Below, one piece after another: positions 35,545 through 44,352 of a stretch of 64,000 nucleotides of DNA. Under the pieces are notes generated by a model. It was not told the DNA's origin and made no database searches. It saw only the letters and a list, made by a program, of their open reading frames with translations. This stretch comes from Gaiellasilicea sp963784895. Its GTDB lineage: Bacteria; Actinomycetota; Thermoleophilia; Gaiellales; Gaiellaceae. The stretch's first letter is position 1. Each line of letters begins with the position of its first letter. The stretch covers positions 1 through 64,000 of the forward strand of contig CAWATM010000011.1 of NCBI GenBank assembly GCA_963784895.1. The letters are read 5' to 3'. Made by a program: the position numbers and the translations under genes.

Positions 35545-36396
35545 ATGCAGAGGTACCTGCTGCTCCTGGCCGCCCTCGGCGCGGCGCTCGCCTCCTTCGC
35601 CGGCTCGGCGGGCGCGATCACCGGCAACTACACGGATGACTTCGTCCACGACAACGTCGGCCTGCTCGTCTTCTACACCCCGGACACACCCCAAGGAGAA
35701 GACCCGTTCAGCCACCGCTGCTCGGGCACGCTGATCTCGCCGACCGTCATGGTCACGGCGGGCCACTGCACGCAGGGTGTCGACGAGGGCCGGGTCTACT
35801 TCCAGCAGTCGGTGGCTCCGAACTACGACCCGAGCGCATTCGGGGGTTGGGGCGGCGATCCGACGACCGGGTATCCGTACGAGGGCGGGGTCACGTTCAG
35901 CCGGGCCGACAACTACGGTTTCCTCGCCGGCTTCCCGGAGACGAAGGACGCCGGGGTCGTCGTCCTCGACATGCCGGTGACGCCGGCGAACGGCTTCGGG
36001 ATCCTGCCGAGCGCCGGTCAGATCGACCGCTACATCGACGCGGCCGGGAAGAAGCAGGCGGCGCGCTTCACGGTCAGCGGCTACGGCCTCTCCGACCAGG
36101 ATCCGCGGCCTGTCTCCTTCCGCGAGCGCCTGATGGCGACCTCGTACGCGATCAACAACGAGGCGCCGATCACGGAGTTCAACCTGAAGACCACGGCGAA
36201 CGCCTCGCAGGGCAAGGGCGGGACGTGCAACGGCGACTCGGGCGGTCCGGTCTTCTTCTACGGCACGAACGTGATCGCCGCCGTGACGTCGTTCGGCCAG
36301 AACGGCCAGTGCAAGGGCCAGGACTTCTCGTACCGGCTCGACCGGCCGGAAGTCCTGAGCTGGATCACGAACCCGAACCGGGTCGACGCCGGCTAG
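35545..36396 (+). CDS. Secreted trypsin-like serine protease (S1 family)
   Basis: A 283-residue chymotrypsin-fold protease with signal peptide YLLLLAALGAALASFAGSAGA. The catalytic histidine is in VMVTAGHCTQG (near residue 73), a candidate aspartate in ETKDAGVVVLD, and the serine in GTCNGDSGGPVFFYG (near residue 231). The S1 pocket residue before the GDSGG cannot be set from sequence alone. ATG at 35545 follows GAAGGGAG. Its stop overlaps the stop of the convergent small gene at 36393 in a CTAG. It is one of three exported proteins in this region. Confidence 0.9.
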   Translation: MQRYLLLLAALGAALASFAGSAGAITGNYTDDFVHDNVGLLVFYTPDTPQGEDPFSHRCSGTLISPTVMVTAGHCTQGVDEGRVYFQQSVAPNYDPSAFGGWGGDPTTGYPYEGGVTFSRADNYGFLAGFPETKDAGVVVLDMPVTPANGFGILPSAGQIDRYIDAAGKKQAARFTVSGYGLSDQDPRPVSFRERLMATSYAINNEAPITEFNLKTTANASQGKGGTCNGDSGGPVFFYGTNVIAAVTSFGQNGQCKGQDFSYRLDRPEVLSWITNPNRVDAG

Positions 36397-36776
36397 TTCG
36401 AAGGCGGTTCGGGTGGCGCGGGGGCCCGCTTCGGCGGGCCCTTGCGCTGGCGCTCGCAGGCGGGCTCGACCTGGAGCACCGCGCGGCTGCCGCGCAGCCC
36501 TGCAGCCCGAACGGTGAACGCCGAGCAGCGGTCGAGACGGAGGTCGAACGACACGCTGAAGTCACCGCTCCGCTTCGCGCGCACGCCCTCGACCCGGCGC
36601 ACCTGGCCGGTGCCGAAATAGTTGACGAGCACCGGCTCGCGGGCGCCGAAGTGCTTGCCGCCGACGACGAGCGGGGCGAGCGACGTGAGCTGCAACGACG
36701 CCCGGCGCGGCGCCGGCCCGCCCGCGGCGGGGACGGTCAGGACGAGCGCTAGGACAACGACGACTGCAGCACGCAT
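36393..36776 (-). CDS. Small secreted protein of unknown function
   Basis: A 127-residue protein with signal peptide RAAVVVVLALVLTVPAAGG. The mature part reads like an Ig-like or fibronectin-like fold: LTSLAPLVVGGKHFGAREPV, LVNYFGTGQVRRVEGVRAK and FSVSFDLRLDRCSAFTVRAAG. The C-terminus is proline-rich and basic (RKGPPKRAPAPPEPP). Two cysteines (DRCSAF and EPACER) could pair. ATG at 36776 has GGAGGGAG upstream. Function is unknown. Confidence 0.65.
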   Translation of the reverse strand: MRAAVVVVLALVLTVPAAGGPAPRRASLQLTSLAPLVVGGKHFGAREPVLVNYFGTGQVRRVEGVRAKRSGDFSVSFDLRLDRCSAFTVRAAGLRGSRAVLQVEPACERQRKGPPKRAPAPPEPPSN

Positions 36777-36822
36777 GTTCTCTCCCTCCTCCACGAATGA
36801 AGCCACAGAGAGAGCTGGCTGG

Positions 36823-36841
36823 GACCCCCCGGAAGGGGGTC
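36823..36841. other. Short hairpin between divergent genes
   Basis: A 7-base stem (36823-36829 with 36835-36841) and a 5-base loop lie in the 137-base gap between the divergent genes at 36776 and 36914. No -10 box could be set with confidence. The rest of the gap holds the AAGGGGGAG site of the next gene. Confidence 0.3.
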
Positions 36842-36913
36842 AACTGAAGTCGAGCTTTTGTATGGTCTGGCCGACGCCGCCTCGACGGGGCGGCACGAGG
36901 GAAGGGGGAGTGC

Positions 36914-38761
36914 GTGCTCCGTACTCGATTCCTCTGCCTGTTCGGTGCGGCGCTGACTGCGCTCGCGCTCGCGGCGCCGGCGTTCGGCGACGTGAAGATC
37001 ACCGACAGGCAGTATGTCCGCCACGACGGCGGCCAGGACGCGACCACGCTCGCGTGCTCGACGAACAACCGGCAGCAGAACGAGCCGGCCGCGGCGGTGA
37101 ATCCGACGCAGCCGCTGAAGATGACTGCCGGCGCCAACGACTACTGCCCCGTGCCGACGAACGGCGACGCGTGGGCCGGGTTCTACTTCAGCTCCGACGG
37201 CGGTGCGACCTGGACGAACAGCCTGCTGCCGGGCTACCCGCTCGACACCACGGCCGAGGGGCAGGCCTCGCCGCTGTACGGCCTCGCCGGGTCGGCCGGG
37301 GATCCCGTCCAGGCCTGGGACCGCTTCGGCAACGTTTACTACGGCGGGATCGCCTTCAACCGCACGCAGCCGGCGAACGGCTCGATCTGGGTCGCCCGTT
37401 ACAGCTGGGTTGCAGGCGGCATGCCGGACTACCAGGGGACGGCGCTCGTCTCGCGCGGGACGCCGAGCCCGATCTTCCTCGGCCACTTCAACGACAAGGT
37501 GATGATCGAGGTCGACCGCAGCACGAACGCCGCGACGACCGGCAACGTCTACGTCTGCTGGGCGCTCTTCACCGCCAGCGGGCCGAACAACGGCGTCTTC
37601 TTCTCCCGCTCGACCGACGGTGGCCGCACCTTCTCGAACCGGATGAAGGTCTCCGACTCCGTGCACGGGAACCAGTCGTGTGACATCGGCGTCGGCAGCA
37701 CGGGCCGCGTCTGGGTCGCGTGGCGGCAGTACGAGTTCAAGCCGGACCAGGGCCAGCGGCAGCGCGACGCGGTCGCGTACGTGTACTCGACCGACGGCGG
37801 GCGCTCCTTCACCAAGCCGGAGCTCGCGACCGAGTTCATCCACTGGGACATGGGCGATACGGCCGGCGACCCCGGCGCCTACGGCCAGGCCGGCTACGAG
37901 TCTTGTCTCGTCGGCGACGGCACGCTCGGGCGCTGCGAGGGCCCGGATCCCAGGGTGAACGTGCGCGACTGCGGCGACGGGCCGTTCGAGTGCCTCTCCG
38001 GCTACGTCTTCGGCCGGGCCGACTCGAGCGTCCACATCTCTGCCGACCCGACGCCCGGTGCGGATCCCGACGCGGCGTATGCGCTCGTCGACGCGACCGT
38101 CCCCGGGACGGAGACGCCGACGGGGACGTCGTACTCGACCGTGACCGACGGAATCGGCAGCCAGGCCTCGACGTATCTCGTCAAGACGACGAACGGCGGC
38201 ACCGCGTGGTCGACGTCGCGGGTCGACCCGCAGCCGAAGGGCCATCAGTTCTACAGCGACGTCGACGCCTACGCGGGCAGGCTGCACGTCGTCTACCACG
38301 ACACGCGCAGCGATACGGCGACGGGCCCGCCCGGCACCGTCGGCGACTTCCGCACGATCCCGTTCTCGAATCAGTGGGTCGGCGGCGCGGTGGGCTCGAC
38401 GCATACGCAGCAGGGTGTCGAGACGTGGTACTCGCGCTCGACGGACGGCGGCTCGACGTGGACGCGGCAGCGCGTCTCCGGCACCAGCTACCCGCTCAAC
38501 TACGAGCAGTTCGGCAACCGCGACAGCCCGTTCTTCGGGGACTACAACTACGTCTCCGCCTCGGCCTCGAACGTCCTGATGGCCTGGCCGAGCGGACAGG
38601 ACGTGATCCCCGGCACCGACCCGCGCTACACGGACGGCAACGGCACGGACCGCTTCGACGTGCTCCAGTGCCGCACGTTCGCGAACGGTGTCTGGAGCGC
38701 CGATACCTGCCCCGACGCGGGCGGGCTCGACCAGAACATCTACGGGTTCGTCGGCCCCTAG
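36914..38761 (+). CDS. Secreted BNR/Asp-box beta-propeller protein (sialidase-like)
   Basis: A 615-residue exported protein with signal peptide FLCLFGAALTALALAAPAFG. Five or more Asp-box repeats are visible: SSDGGATWT, STDGGRTFS, STDGGRSFT, TTNGGTAWS and STDGGSTWT, as in sialidases and Vps10-like propellers. The catalytic arginine triad and tyrosine of true sialidases cannot be placed, so a non-enzymatic or other glycan-related role is possible. It is cysteine-bearing (CSTNNRQQ, DYCPVPT, CEGPDP). GTG at 36914 follows GGAAGGGGGAG. It ends 3 bases before the lipA stop on the other strand. Confidence 0.8.
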   Translation: MLRTRFLCLFGAALTALALAAPAFGDVKITDRQYVRHDGGQDATTLACSTNNRQQNEPAAAVNPTQPLKMTAGANDYCPVPTNGDAWAGFYFSSDGGATWTNSLLPGYPLDTTAEGQASPLYGLAGSAGDPVQAWDRFGNVYYGGIAFNRTQPANGSIWVARYSWVAGGMPDYQGTALVSRGTPSPIFLGHFNDKVMIEVDRSTNAATTGNVYVCWALFTASGPNNGVFFSRSTDGGRTFSNRMKVSDSVHGNQSCDIGVGSTGRVWVAWRQYEFKPDQGQRQRDAVAYVYSTDGGRSFTKPELATEFIHWDMGDTAGDPGAYGQAGYESCLVGDGTLGRCEGPDPRVNVRDCGDGPFECLSGYVFGRADSSVHISADPTPGADPDAAYALVDATVPGTETPTGTSYSTVTDGIGSQASTYLVKTTNGGTAWSTSRVDPQPKGHQFYSDVDAYAGRLHVVYHDTRSDTATGPPGTVGDFRTIPFSNQWVGGAVGSTHTQQGVETWYSRSTDGGSTWTRQRVSGTSYPLNYEQFGNRDSPFFGDYNYVSASASNVLMAWPSGQDVIPGTDPRYTDGNGTDRFDVLQCRTFANGVWSADTCPDAGGLDQNIYGFVGP

Positions 38762-38764
38762 ACG

Positions 38765-39685
38765 CTAGTAGGCGAGAGCGCCACGCCCGGTTTCCGCGGC
38801 GTGGCGCTGCTCGTCTGCGCGATAGCTCGAGCGCACGAGCGGGCCGGCGAAGACGGAGCCGAAGCCGAGCGCCTCACCCTGCTCCCGTAGCCACCTGAAC
38901 TCGTCCGGGTGAACCCAGCGGTCGATCTGGGCGTGCTTGGGGCTCGGTTGCAGGTACTGGCCGATGGTGACGACGTCGACGTCGTGCTCGCGCAGGTCGC
39001 GCATCGTCTCGACGATCTCGTCGTTCGTCTCGCCGAGGCCGACGATGATCCCCGACTTCGTCAAGACGGGATACCGGGCGAGCTCCTTCGCGCGTTGGAG
39101 CAGCCAGAGCGCCTTGTCGTAGCTCGCCTTGGCGCCGCGCATGCTCCGGTGCAGGCGGCGGACGGTCTCGATGTTGTGGTTGAAGACCTCGGGGCGGGCG
39201 GCGAGGACGGTGTGGAGCGCCTCCTCCTCGACGCCGAGGAAGTCGGGTGTCAGCACCTCGACGCTCGCCTCCGGCAGCTTCAGCTTGATCGCGCGGATCG
39301 TCGCCGCGAAGTGGCGCGCACCGCGGTCGGGAACGTCGTCGCGGTCGACCGAGGTGACGACGACGTGCTTCAGCTTCATCTGGGCCGCCGCCTGGCCGAC
39401 CCGCAGCGGCTCGAGCGGGTCGGGCGCGTCCTCCGGCTTGCCGGAGTGGACGTAGCAGTAGCGGCAGGCACGTGTGCACGTCTCGCCGAGGATCTGGAAC
39501 GTGGCGGTGCCGCGGCCCCAGCACTCCGAGATGTTCGGGCAGCGAGCCTCCTCGCAGACGGTGTTGAGGGAGAGCCCGTGCAGCAGCTTCTTGACGTCGT
39601 AGAAGTGCCCGTCGGCGCTTGGCGCGCGAACCTTCATCCACTCCGGCCGGCGTGGGCGCTCGGTGACGGGAAGCGACGTCTCCAT
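38765..39685 (-). CDS. lipA: Lipoyl synthase
   Basis: A radical-SAM enzyme that inserts two sulphurs into octanoyl-protein to make lipoyl groups. It is 306 residues from ATG 39685. The radical-SAM triad is CTRACRYCYVHSG, and the auxiliary cluster is in VCEEARCPNISECWGRG. The C-terminal signature SSYRADE is present at the expected place, and VLTKSGIIVGLGETNDE is the central motif. A TAGGCT box 7 nt upstream contains the lipB stop codon. It directly follows lipB on the minus strand. Confidence 0.95.
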   Translation of the reverse strand: METSLPVTERPRRPEWMKVRAPSADGHFYDVKKLLHGLSLNTVCEEARCPNISECWGRGTATFQILGETCTRACRYCYVHSGKPEDAPDPLEPLRVGQAAAQMKLKHVVVTSVDRDDVPDRGARHFAATIRAIKLKLPEASVEVLTPDFLGVEEEALHTVLAARPEVFNHNIETVRRLHRSMRGAKASYDKALWLLQRAKELARYPVLTKSGIIVGLGETNDEIVETMRDLREHDVDVVTIGQYLQPSPKHAQIDRWVHPDEFRWLREQGEALGFGSVFAGPLVRSSYRADEQRHAAETGRGALAY

Positions 39686-39692
39686 CGGTCTG

Positions 39693-39698
39693 AGCCTA
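39693..39698 (-). promoter_or_regulatory. -10 box (TAGGCT) for leaderless lipA, overlapping the lipB stop
   Basis: TAGGCT on the minus strand ends 7 nt before the lipA ATG. Its TAG is the restored lipB stop codon. Confidence 0.5.
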
Positions 39699-40371
39699 GC
39701 TGCGGCCTGCGAGGACGGGCTCCGCCCGCTCCTCGAGCTCGAGCTCGAACACCTCTGCGAGCGCCTCGACCGCAGGCCCGCGCACCTCATCGACCGTCAC
39801 CGGCCGGCCGAGCTCACACGCGATCGTCGTGAAGGCCGCGTCCTCGAGCCCGCACGCCGTGATCCACTTGCGTGAAGGGCGCCGGATCGAGATCGACGTT
39901 GAGCGCGTACCCGTGCGTCGTCACCCACTTGGAGATGTGGATCCCGATCGAGGCGATCTTCCGCGGCGGCGGCGTCAGCCAGACGCCCGTCAGGCCGTCG
40001 ATCCGCGCAGCGTGGACACCCAGGTTCGCCAGCGTCAGGATCAGCGCCTCCTCGAGCTCGCGGCAGTAGCGCTTGACGTCCTGGCCGTGCCGAGTCAGGT
40101 CGAAGATCGGGTAGCAGACGAGCTGGCCCGGGCCGTGGAAGGTCGACTTGCCGCCGCGGTCGGTCTCGACGATGTCGACCTCAGCGTCCGCGGGGATGTG
40201 CAGCTCCGACGCCTCGGTGCGCCGGCCGGTCGTCACCGTCGGTGGATGCTCGAGGAGGAGGATCGTGTCGGGCTGCGTGCCGTCCGCGACCTCGGCAGCG
40301 ACGGCGCGCTGGAGGATCCAAGCTTCCTCGTACGGGACGAGCCCGAGATTCATCACGGCTGCGCGCGTCAT
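39696..40371 (-). CDS. lipB: Octanoyltransferase, one frameshift near the 3' end
   Basis: LipB moves octanoyl from ACP to lipoyl domains. Landmarks: GLVPYEEAWILQRAVAAE, LLLEHPPTVTTGRRT, TDRGGKSTFHGPGQLVCYPI and KIASIGIHISKWVTTHGYALN, with the catalytic lysine and cysteine region. One extra base at about 39,871 breaks the frame after DPAPFT; restoring it gives KWITACGLEDAAFT and a full 224-residue protein ending EPVLAGRS with a stop at 39696-39698. The length is 1 mod 3, which fits. ATG at 40371 overlaps the phosphotransferase stop by 4 bases. The catalytic cysteine ITACGLED lies beyond the shift, so the gene is dead as written. Confidence 0.88.
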
Positions 40372-41184
40372 GCCTCCCCGAGAGTAATCGTCCCGGCGGC
40401 GATGCCGTCGAAGATCTCGAGCCAGGCGGGCACGGGGTCGCCGAGCTCCGCCGACACTTCGCGCGAGAAGTCGAGGGCAGCCCACGTCAGCGCGCGCACC
40501 AGCGCGCCGAGCAGGTAGCCGTGCGAAAACGACTCCTGCAGCTCGGTGAGCGGTGCGAGGCTGGTGAAGGGCTCCAGATATGCGTCGCGGAGCCGTTCGG
40601 GCGGGCTTCCCGTGCGCTCGACCGCGAATCGAAGCGGCAGCACCGTGCCGACGAACGGATGTGAGACAACTGCCTCGGCCCAGTCGAGTAGGCGAACGTG
40701 GTCGTTGGCTGCGATGAAGAGGTTGCCATCGTGCGCCTCCGTGTGGACGACGCTGATCTGGACCGCGCTGCCAATTCCCGCGACGGCATGGCGGATCGCC
40801 TTGCGTCGCCGGTCATGCCCTGGCAGGCCCGCCGACAGCTCCTCCAGCCGTTCGGGCCGGGCGTCGAGCACGCCGAGGGCGAGCGCCTCGCCGACCGCAG
40901 CGCGCGAGCTCGAGCTGCAGCGCCCCGTGCCCGGCCAGGAGCTCCTCCCACGACGGCGCCCAACCGCCGGCGTCCAGACGCGTTCGCAGGCGGCTGCCGG
41001 CGTCGCGCGTGAGCAGGCGCGGCCCTTCGAAGGTGATCACCTCCGGCAGGAGGGCGGCTTGCCGCCGGGCGAGCGCCGCAGTCAGCGCCGGTTCGAACGC
41101 GAGTGGCGGTGGATCCTCCTTGAACCACGCCTCGCCAGCCGTCGTCGGGATGCGGGCGACCGCGGACCAGGGCCGCGTCAGCAT
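40368..41184 (-). CDS. APH-family phosphotransferase-like protein, one frameshift
   Basis: An aminoglycoside-phosphotransferase/kinase-fold protein. First part: TRPWSAVARIPTTAGEAWFK and SRLRTRLDAGGWAPSWEELL. One extra base at about 40,899 restores LARAVGEALALGVLDARPERL to the second part, which has HTEAHDGNLFIAANDHVRLLDW (catalytic loop and DFG-like Asp). The usual catalytic HxDxxxxN reads HTEAHDGN here, with Glu where Asp is expected, so activity is doubtful. The conserved N-terminus continues upstream of ATG 41184 to about 41,275 with no standard start. Function in the lipoate operon is unknown. Confidence 0.6.
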
Positions 41185-41283
41185 GAGCTCGACCGGTCCC
41201 GAGCGCTCGACGTGTCGGTCGATCCAGTCCGTCGCCGTCTCGAGCCAGCCCGGCTCGTCCCAGGCGGGCTGCTGGGCTATGAG

Positions 41284-41709
41284 CTACTGCCTCTGGCCGA
41301 ACATCCAGCGGTGCCCCTCCGGATCCTCAGCCGTGTAGATCCGGAAACCGATCCCCGGCTCCTCCGGCCCGCGCAGGATCGTCGCGCCCGCCGCCAGTGC
41401 GCGAGCGTGGTGGGCGTCGACGTCGTCCACCTCGACGAAGTTCCCGTCGATCACCCACGGGTTGTCGAGCCACTTCCTTGCTTGCCCGCATTCCTGCGCG
41501 TGCCGCCGCGGCCCTCGGTAGTCGGGCGTGGGAGTCGAGAGCATGATCGCGGCGCCGTCGAGCTCCAGCTCCGCGTGCGTGACCACGCCGTCATCGTCGG
41601 TGTAGCGCTCGCCGCTTTCGCGGAAGCCGAAGGCGGCCGTCAGCCAGTCAATTGCCTCGCCCGCGTTCTCGTAGGCGACCATCGGGATGATCCGCTGCGC
41701 CGGCGACAC
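41284..41709 (-). CDS. VOC-family (glyoxalase-like) protein
   Basis: A 141-residue single-domain vicinal-oxygen-chelate protein. The two beta-alpha-beta-beta-beta units are visible in IPMVAYENAGEAIDWLTAAF with TDDDGVVTHAELELDGAAIML, and VDDVDAHHARALAAGATILRG with YTAEDPEGHRWMFGQ. A His/Glu metal site is possible (H in VTHAEL, E in the last strand). GTG at 41709 abuts the stop of the DUF2007-like gene. Substrate unknown; similar PhnB-like proteins act in small-molecule resistance or degradation. Confidence 0.78.
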   Translation of the reverse strand: MSPAQRIIPMVAYENAGEAIDWLTAAFGFRESGERYTDDDGVVTHAELELDGAAIMLSTPTPDYRGPRRHAQECGQARKWLDNPWVIDGNFVEVDDVDAHHARALAAGATILRGPEEPGIGFRIYTAEDPEGHRWMFGQRQ

Positions 41710-41889
41710 TTACTCGCCCGGCAGCAGTGCCTGAGCCGCCTCCAGGTCCTCGGCCCGCACCAGCACCTCGTACGAGCCGCCGAAGTTCTCGCCCAGCTGT
41801 GTCGCGCGGTACTCCGACGCGATCTCGGCCGTCTCGAGCAGGCCGCGGATCATCACGGCCTCCTGCTCGGACGAGACGACGGTGAGGAC
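41710..41889 (-). CDS. Small DUF2007-like signal-transducing protein, start unresolved
   Basis: A 59-residue frame between the E2 and VOC genes, reading LTVVSSEQEAVMIRGLLETAE, EYRATQLGENFGGSYEVLVRA and EDLEAAQALLPGE. It resembles the small DUF2007 domain, a ferredoxin-like fold of unknown function. The stop is TAA at 41710-41712. Where a start is expected (41887-41889) the codon is GTC; one base change to GTG would give a normal start immediately after the E2 stop. The nearest standard start in frame is internal. Tight packing and codon use support a real gene. Confidence 0.5.
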   Translation of the reverse strand, partial: VLTVVSSEQEAVMIRGLLETAEIASEYRATQLGENFGGSYEVLVRAEDLEAAQALLPGE

Positions 41890-41890
41890 G

Positions 41891-43366
41891 CTAGTAGTCG
41901 CTTTCGCCCCAGCTTTCGAGCTTCTCGCGCAGCGAGTGCAGGAAGCGCCCGGCGAGGGCGCCGTCGACGAGGCGGTGGTCGTAGGTCAGCGTCAGGTTCA
42001 TGATCGGCCGGATCGCGATCACGTCCTGCCCGAGCTCGTCGGTGACGACCCACGGCCGCTTGACGACCGCATAGGTGCCGAGGATGCCTGCCTGCGGCTG
42101 GCTGATCACGGGCGTGCCGTGGAACGTGCCGTAGCCGCCGGGGTTCGTGATCGTGAAGGTGCCGCCCTGGACGTCGTCCGGCATCAGCTTCTTGTCGCGG
42201 GCGCGCTTGGCGATGTCGGTGACGCCGCGGGCGAGCCCGAGCAGGTTCAGGCCCTCCGTGTGCTTCAGCACCGGCACGATCAGGCCCTTGCCGTCTGCCA
42301 GCTCAACTGCGAAGCCGAGGTTGACGAAGTTGCGCGTCACGATCTTGTCGCCGCGGATCTCGCCGTTGATCCACGGATACTCGCGCAGGGTCTCGACGGT
42401 CGCGCGGGCGACGAACGAGAGATAGGTCGGGTTGACGCCGTACGCCTCCTCGTACTCCTTCTTCAGCTTCTTCCGGATCGCGACCACCTTCGACATGTCG
42501 ACCTCGATCGCGCTCGTCACGTGCGCGGAGGTGTCGAGCGAGCGGCGCATGTGCTCGGCGATGCCCTTGCGCATCGCCGACATCGGCTCGAACGCCTCGC
42601 CGGGCTCGGCCTCGGCGCTCGCGGCCGGAGCTGGGGCTGCCGCGGGAGCGGGAGGCGGGGCCTGCGCGGCCGGTGCCGCGGGCGCGGGTTGAGCGGGAGC
42701 AGCCGGGGCGGGTGCCGGAGGGGCGGGAGCGGCCTGCGCTGCGGGCGCTTGCGCGGGCTCGGCCGGAGCAGGAGCGGGCGGAGCGGGCTCCACGGCGGGC
42801 GGGGCGGCCGCAGCCTGGCCACCGCCCTCGACAAACGCGAGAATGTCCTTCTTTGTTACGCGTCCGCCGGTGCCGGTGCCCTGGATCGCGTTCGGATCGA
42901 CGCCGTGCTCCGAGGCGATCCGGGCGACGACGGGAGAGACGAACGTGCGGCCGTTGCCCGATGCGGGCGCGGCGGCAGGCGCGGGTGCGGCCGGGGCGGG
43001 CGGCGGCGTCGGAGCAGTCGGCTGCGCCGTCTCGCTCGCGGCGGCTTCGGATGCATCGGCCGCGTCTTGGGTGGCCGGCTCGGGCGGCGCCTCGGGGGCA
43101 GCTGCGGGTGCGGCGCCCTCGGGCGCGATCACGGCCAGCACGGTTCCGACCTCGACCGTCTCACCCTCTTGGACGAGGATCTGCGCGACGACGCCCTCGC
43201 CGGGGCTCGGCACCTCGGTGTCGACCTTGTCGGTCGAGATCTCGAGCAGCGGCTCGTCCCGGCCGATGTGCTCGCCCTCTGACTTGAGCCACTTCGTGAT
43301 CGTGCCCTCGGAGACGGACACGCCCATCTGGGGCATGACGACCTCGGTCTGCGTTCCGGTGGACAT
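41891..43366 (-). CDS. Dihydrolipoamide acyltransferase (E2) of a 2-oxoacid dehydrogenase complex
   Basis: A 491-residue E2 core subunit. Domains: one lipoyl domain (residues about 5-80, lipoyl-lysine in ISTDKVDTEVPSP), a peripheral subunit-binding domain (near residues 145-180, FVSPVVARIASEHGVDPNAI), and the acyltransferase domain with the catalytic TYDHRLVDGALAGRFL at the end. Between them lie two Ala/Pro-rich linkers, the second about 90 residues of almost only A, P and Q. ATG at 43366 has AGGAGGGG upstream. Substrate (pyruvate, branched-chain or acetoin-type) cannot be fixed from sequence. Confidence 0.92.
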   Translation of the reverse strand: MSTGTQTEVVMPQMGVSVSEGTITKWLKSEGEHIGRDEPLLEISTDKVDTEVPSPGEGVVAQILVQEGETVEVGTVLAVIAPEGAAPAAAPEAPPEPATQDAADASEAAASETAQPTAPTPPPAPAAPAPAAAPASGNGRTFVSPVVARIASEHGVDPNAIQGTGTGGRVTKKDILAFVEGGGQAAAAPPAVEPAPPAPAPAEPAQAPAAQAAPAPPAPAPAAPAQPAPAAPAAQAPPPAPAAAPAPAASAEAEPGEAFEPMSAMRKGIAEHMRRSLDTSAHVTSAIEVDMSKVVAIRKKLKKEYEEAYGVNPTYLSFVARATVETLREYPWINGEIRGDKIVTRNFVNLGFAVELADGKGLIVPVLKHTEGLNLLGLARGVTDIAKRARDKKLMPDDVQGGTFTITNPGGYGTFHGTPVISQPQAGILGTYAVVKRPWVVTDELGQDVIAIRPIMNLTLTYDHRLVDGALAGRFLHSLREKLESWGESDY

Positions 43367-43375
43367 TTGCCCCTC

Positions 43376-44350
43376 CTAGTACTCCGCGAGCTCTCTGAGT
43401 CCCTGCACGACGTCCTCGACCTGCGGGATGAACGCCTTCTCGAGCACCGGCGAGAACGGCACCGGGCAGTCGGGTGCCGCGATCCGCTTCACGGGCGCGT
43501 CGAGCTCCTCGAACGCCTCCTCGGCGATCGTCGCCGCGATCTCGCCGCCGAAGCCGCCGGTGCGATTGTCCTCGTGCAGCACGACCACCTTCGAGGTCTT
43601 GCGCACGCTCTCGAGCACCGCTTCCTTGTCCCACGGCATCACGCTGCGCAGGTCGACGATCTCGACCGAGACGCCGTCAGCCTCGAGCTGCTTCGCGGCC
43701 TCCTCGGCGGTGTAGACCATCGCGCCCCACGTGATCACGGAGACGTCGTCGCCCTCGAGGTGCGTCCGCGCCTTCCCGATCGGAGTCACGTAGCGCTCGT
43801 CGGGCACGTCGGCCTTGATCCGGCGGTAGAGATGCTTGTGCTCGAAGAAGAGGACGGGGTTCGGATCCTCGATCGCGGCGACGAGCAGGCCCTTCGCGTC
43901 CTCCGGCGTCGCCGGGCACACGCACTTGAGCCCGGGGATGTGCGCGAACGAGCTTTCCGGGTTCTGCGAGTGGAACGGGCCGCCCGAGAAGCCGCCGCCG
44001 GATGGGAGCCGGACGACGATCGGCACGGGCGTGCCGGCGCGGAAGCGCTGTTTCGCGGCGACGGTGACGAGGTGGTCCCAGCCGCAGGAGATGAAGTCGG
44101 CGAACTGCATCTCGGCGACGGGGCGCATGCCCATGATCGAAGCACCGGTCGCGGCGCCGAGGATCGCCGTCTCGGCGAGCGGCGAATCGATCACGCGCCA
44201 CGGGCCGAACTCCTCCTGGAAGCCGAGCGTGACCTTGAAGGCGCCGCCGTAGACTCCGACGTCCTCGCCGATCACGAAGACGCGGTCGTCGCGGCGCATC
44301 TCCTGCCGGAGCCCGTCGCTGATCGCCTGGAGATAGGTCTTTTCCGCCAT
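43376..44350 (-). CDS. 2-oxoacid dehydrogenase E1 beta subunit
   Basis: A 324-residue transketolase-type E1 beta subunit. Landmarks: VFVIGEDVGVYGGAFKVTLG, VIDSPLAETAILGAATGASI, EMQFADFISCGWDHLVTVAA, and PSGGGFSGGPFHSQNPESS, with the C-terminal EDNRTGGFGGEIAATIAEEA. ATG at 44350 begins 3 bases after the E1 alpha stop. It pairs with the alpha chain to bind thiamine diphosphate. The sequence is closer to the pyruvate/branched-chain group than to 2-oxoglutarate E1. Confidence 0.93.
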   Translation of the reverse strand: MAEKTYLQAISDGLRQEMRRDDRVFVIGEDVGVYGGAFKVTLGFQEEFGPWRVIDSPLAETAILGAATGASIMGMRPVAEMQFADFISCGWDHLVTVAAKQRFRAGTPVPIVVRLPSGGGFSGGPFHSQNPESSFAHIPGLKCVCPATPEDAKGLLVAAIEDPNPVLFFEHKHLYRRIKADVPDERYVTPIGKARTHLEGDDVSVITWGAMVYTAEEAAKQLEADGVSVEIVDLRSVMPWDKEAVLESVRKTSKVVVLHEDNRTGGFGGEIAATIAEEAFEELDAPVKRIAAPDCPVPFSPVLEKAFIPQVEDVVQGLRELAEY

Positions 44351-44352
44351 GG

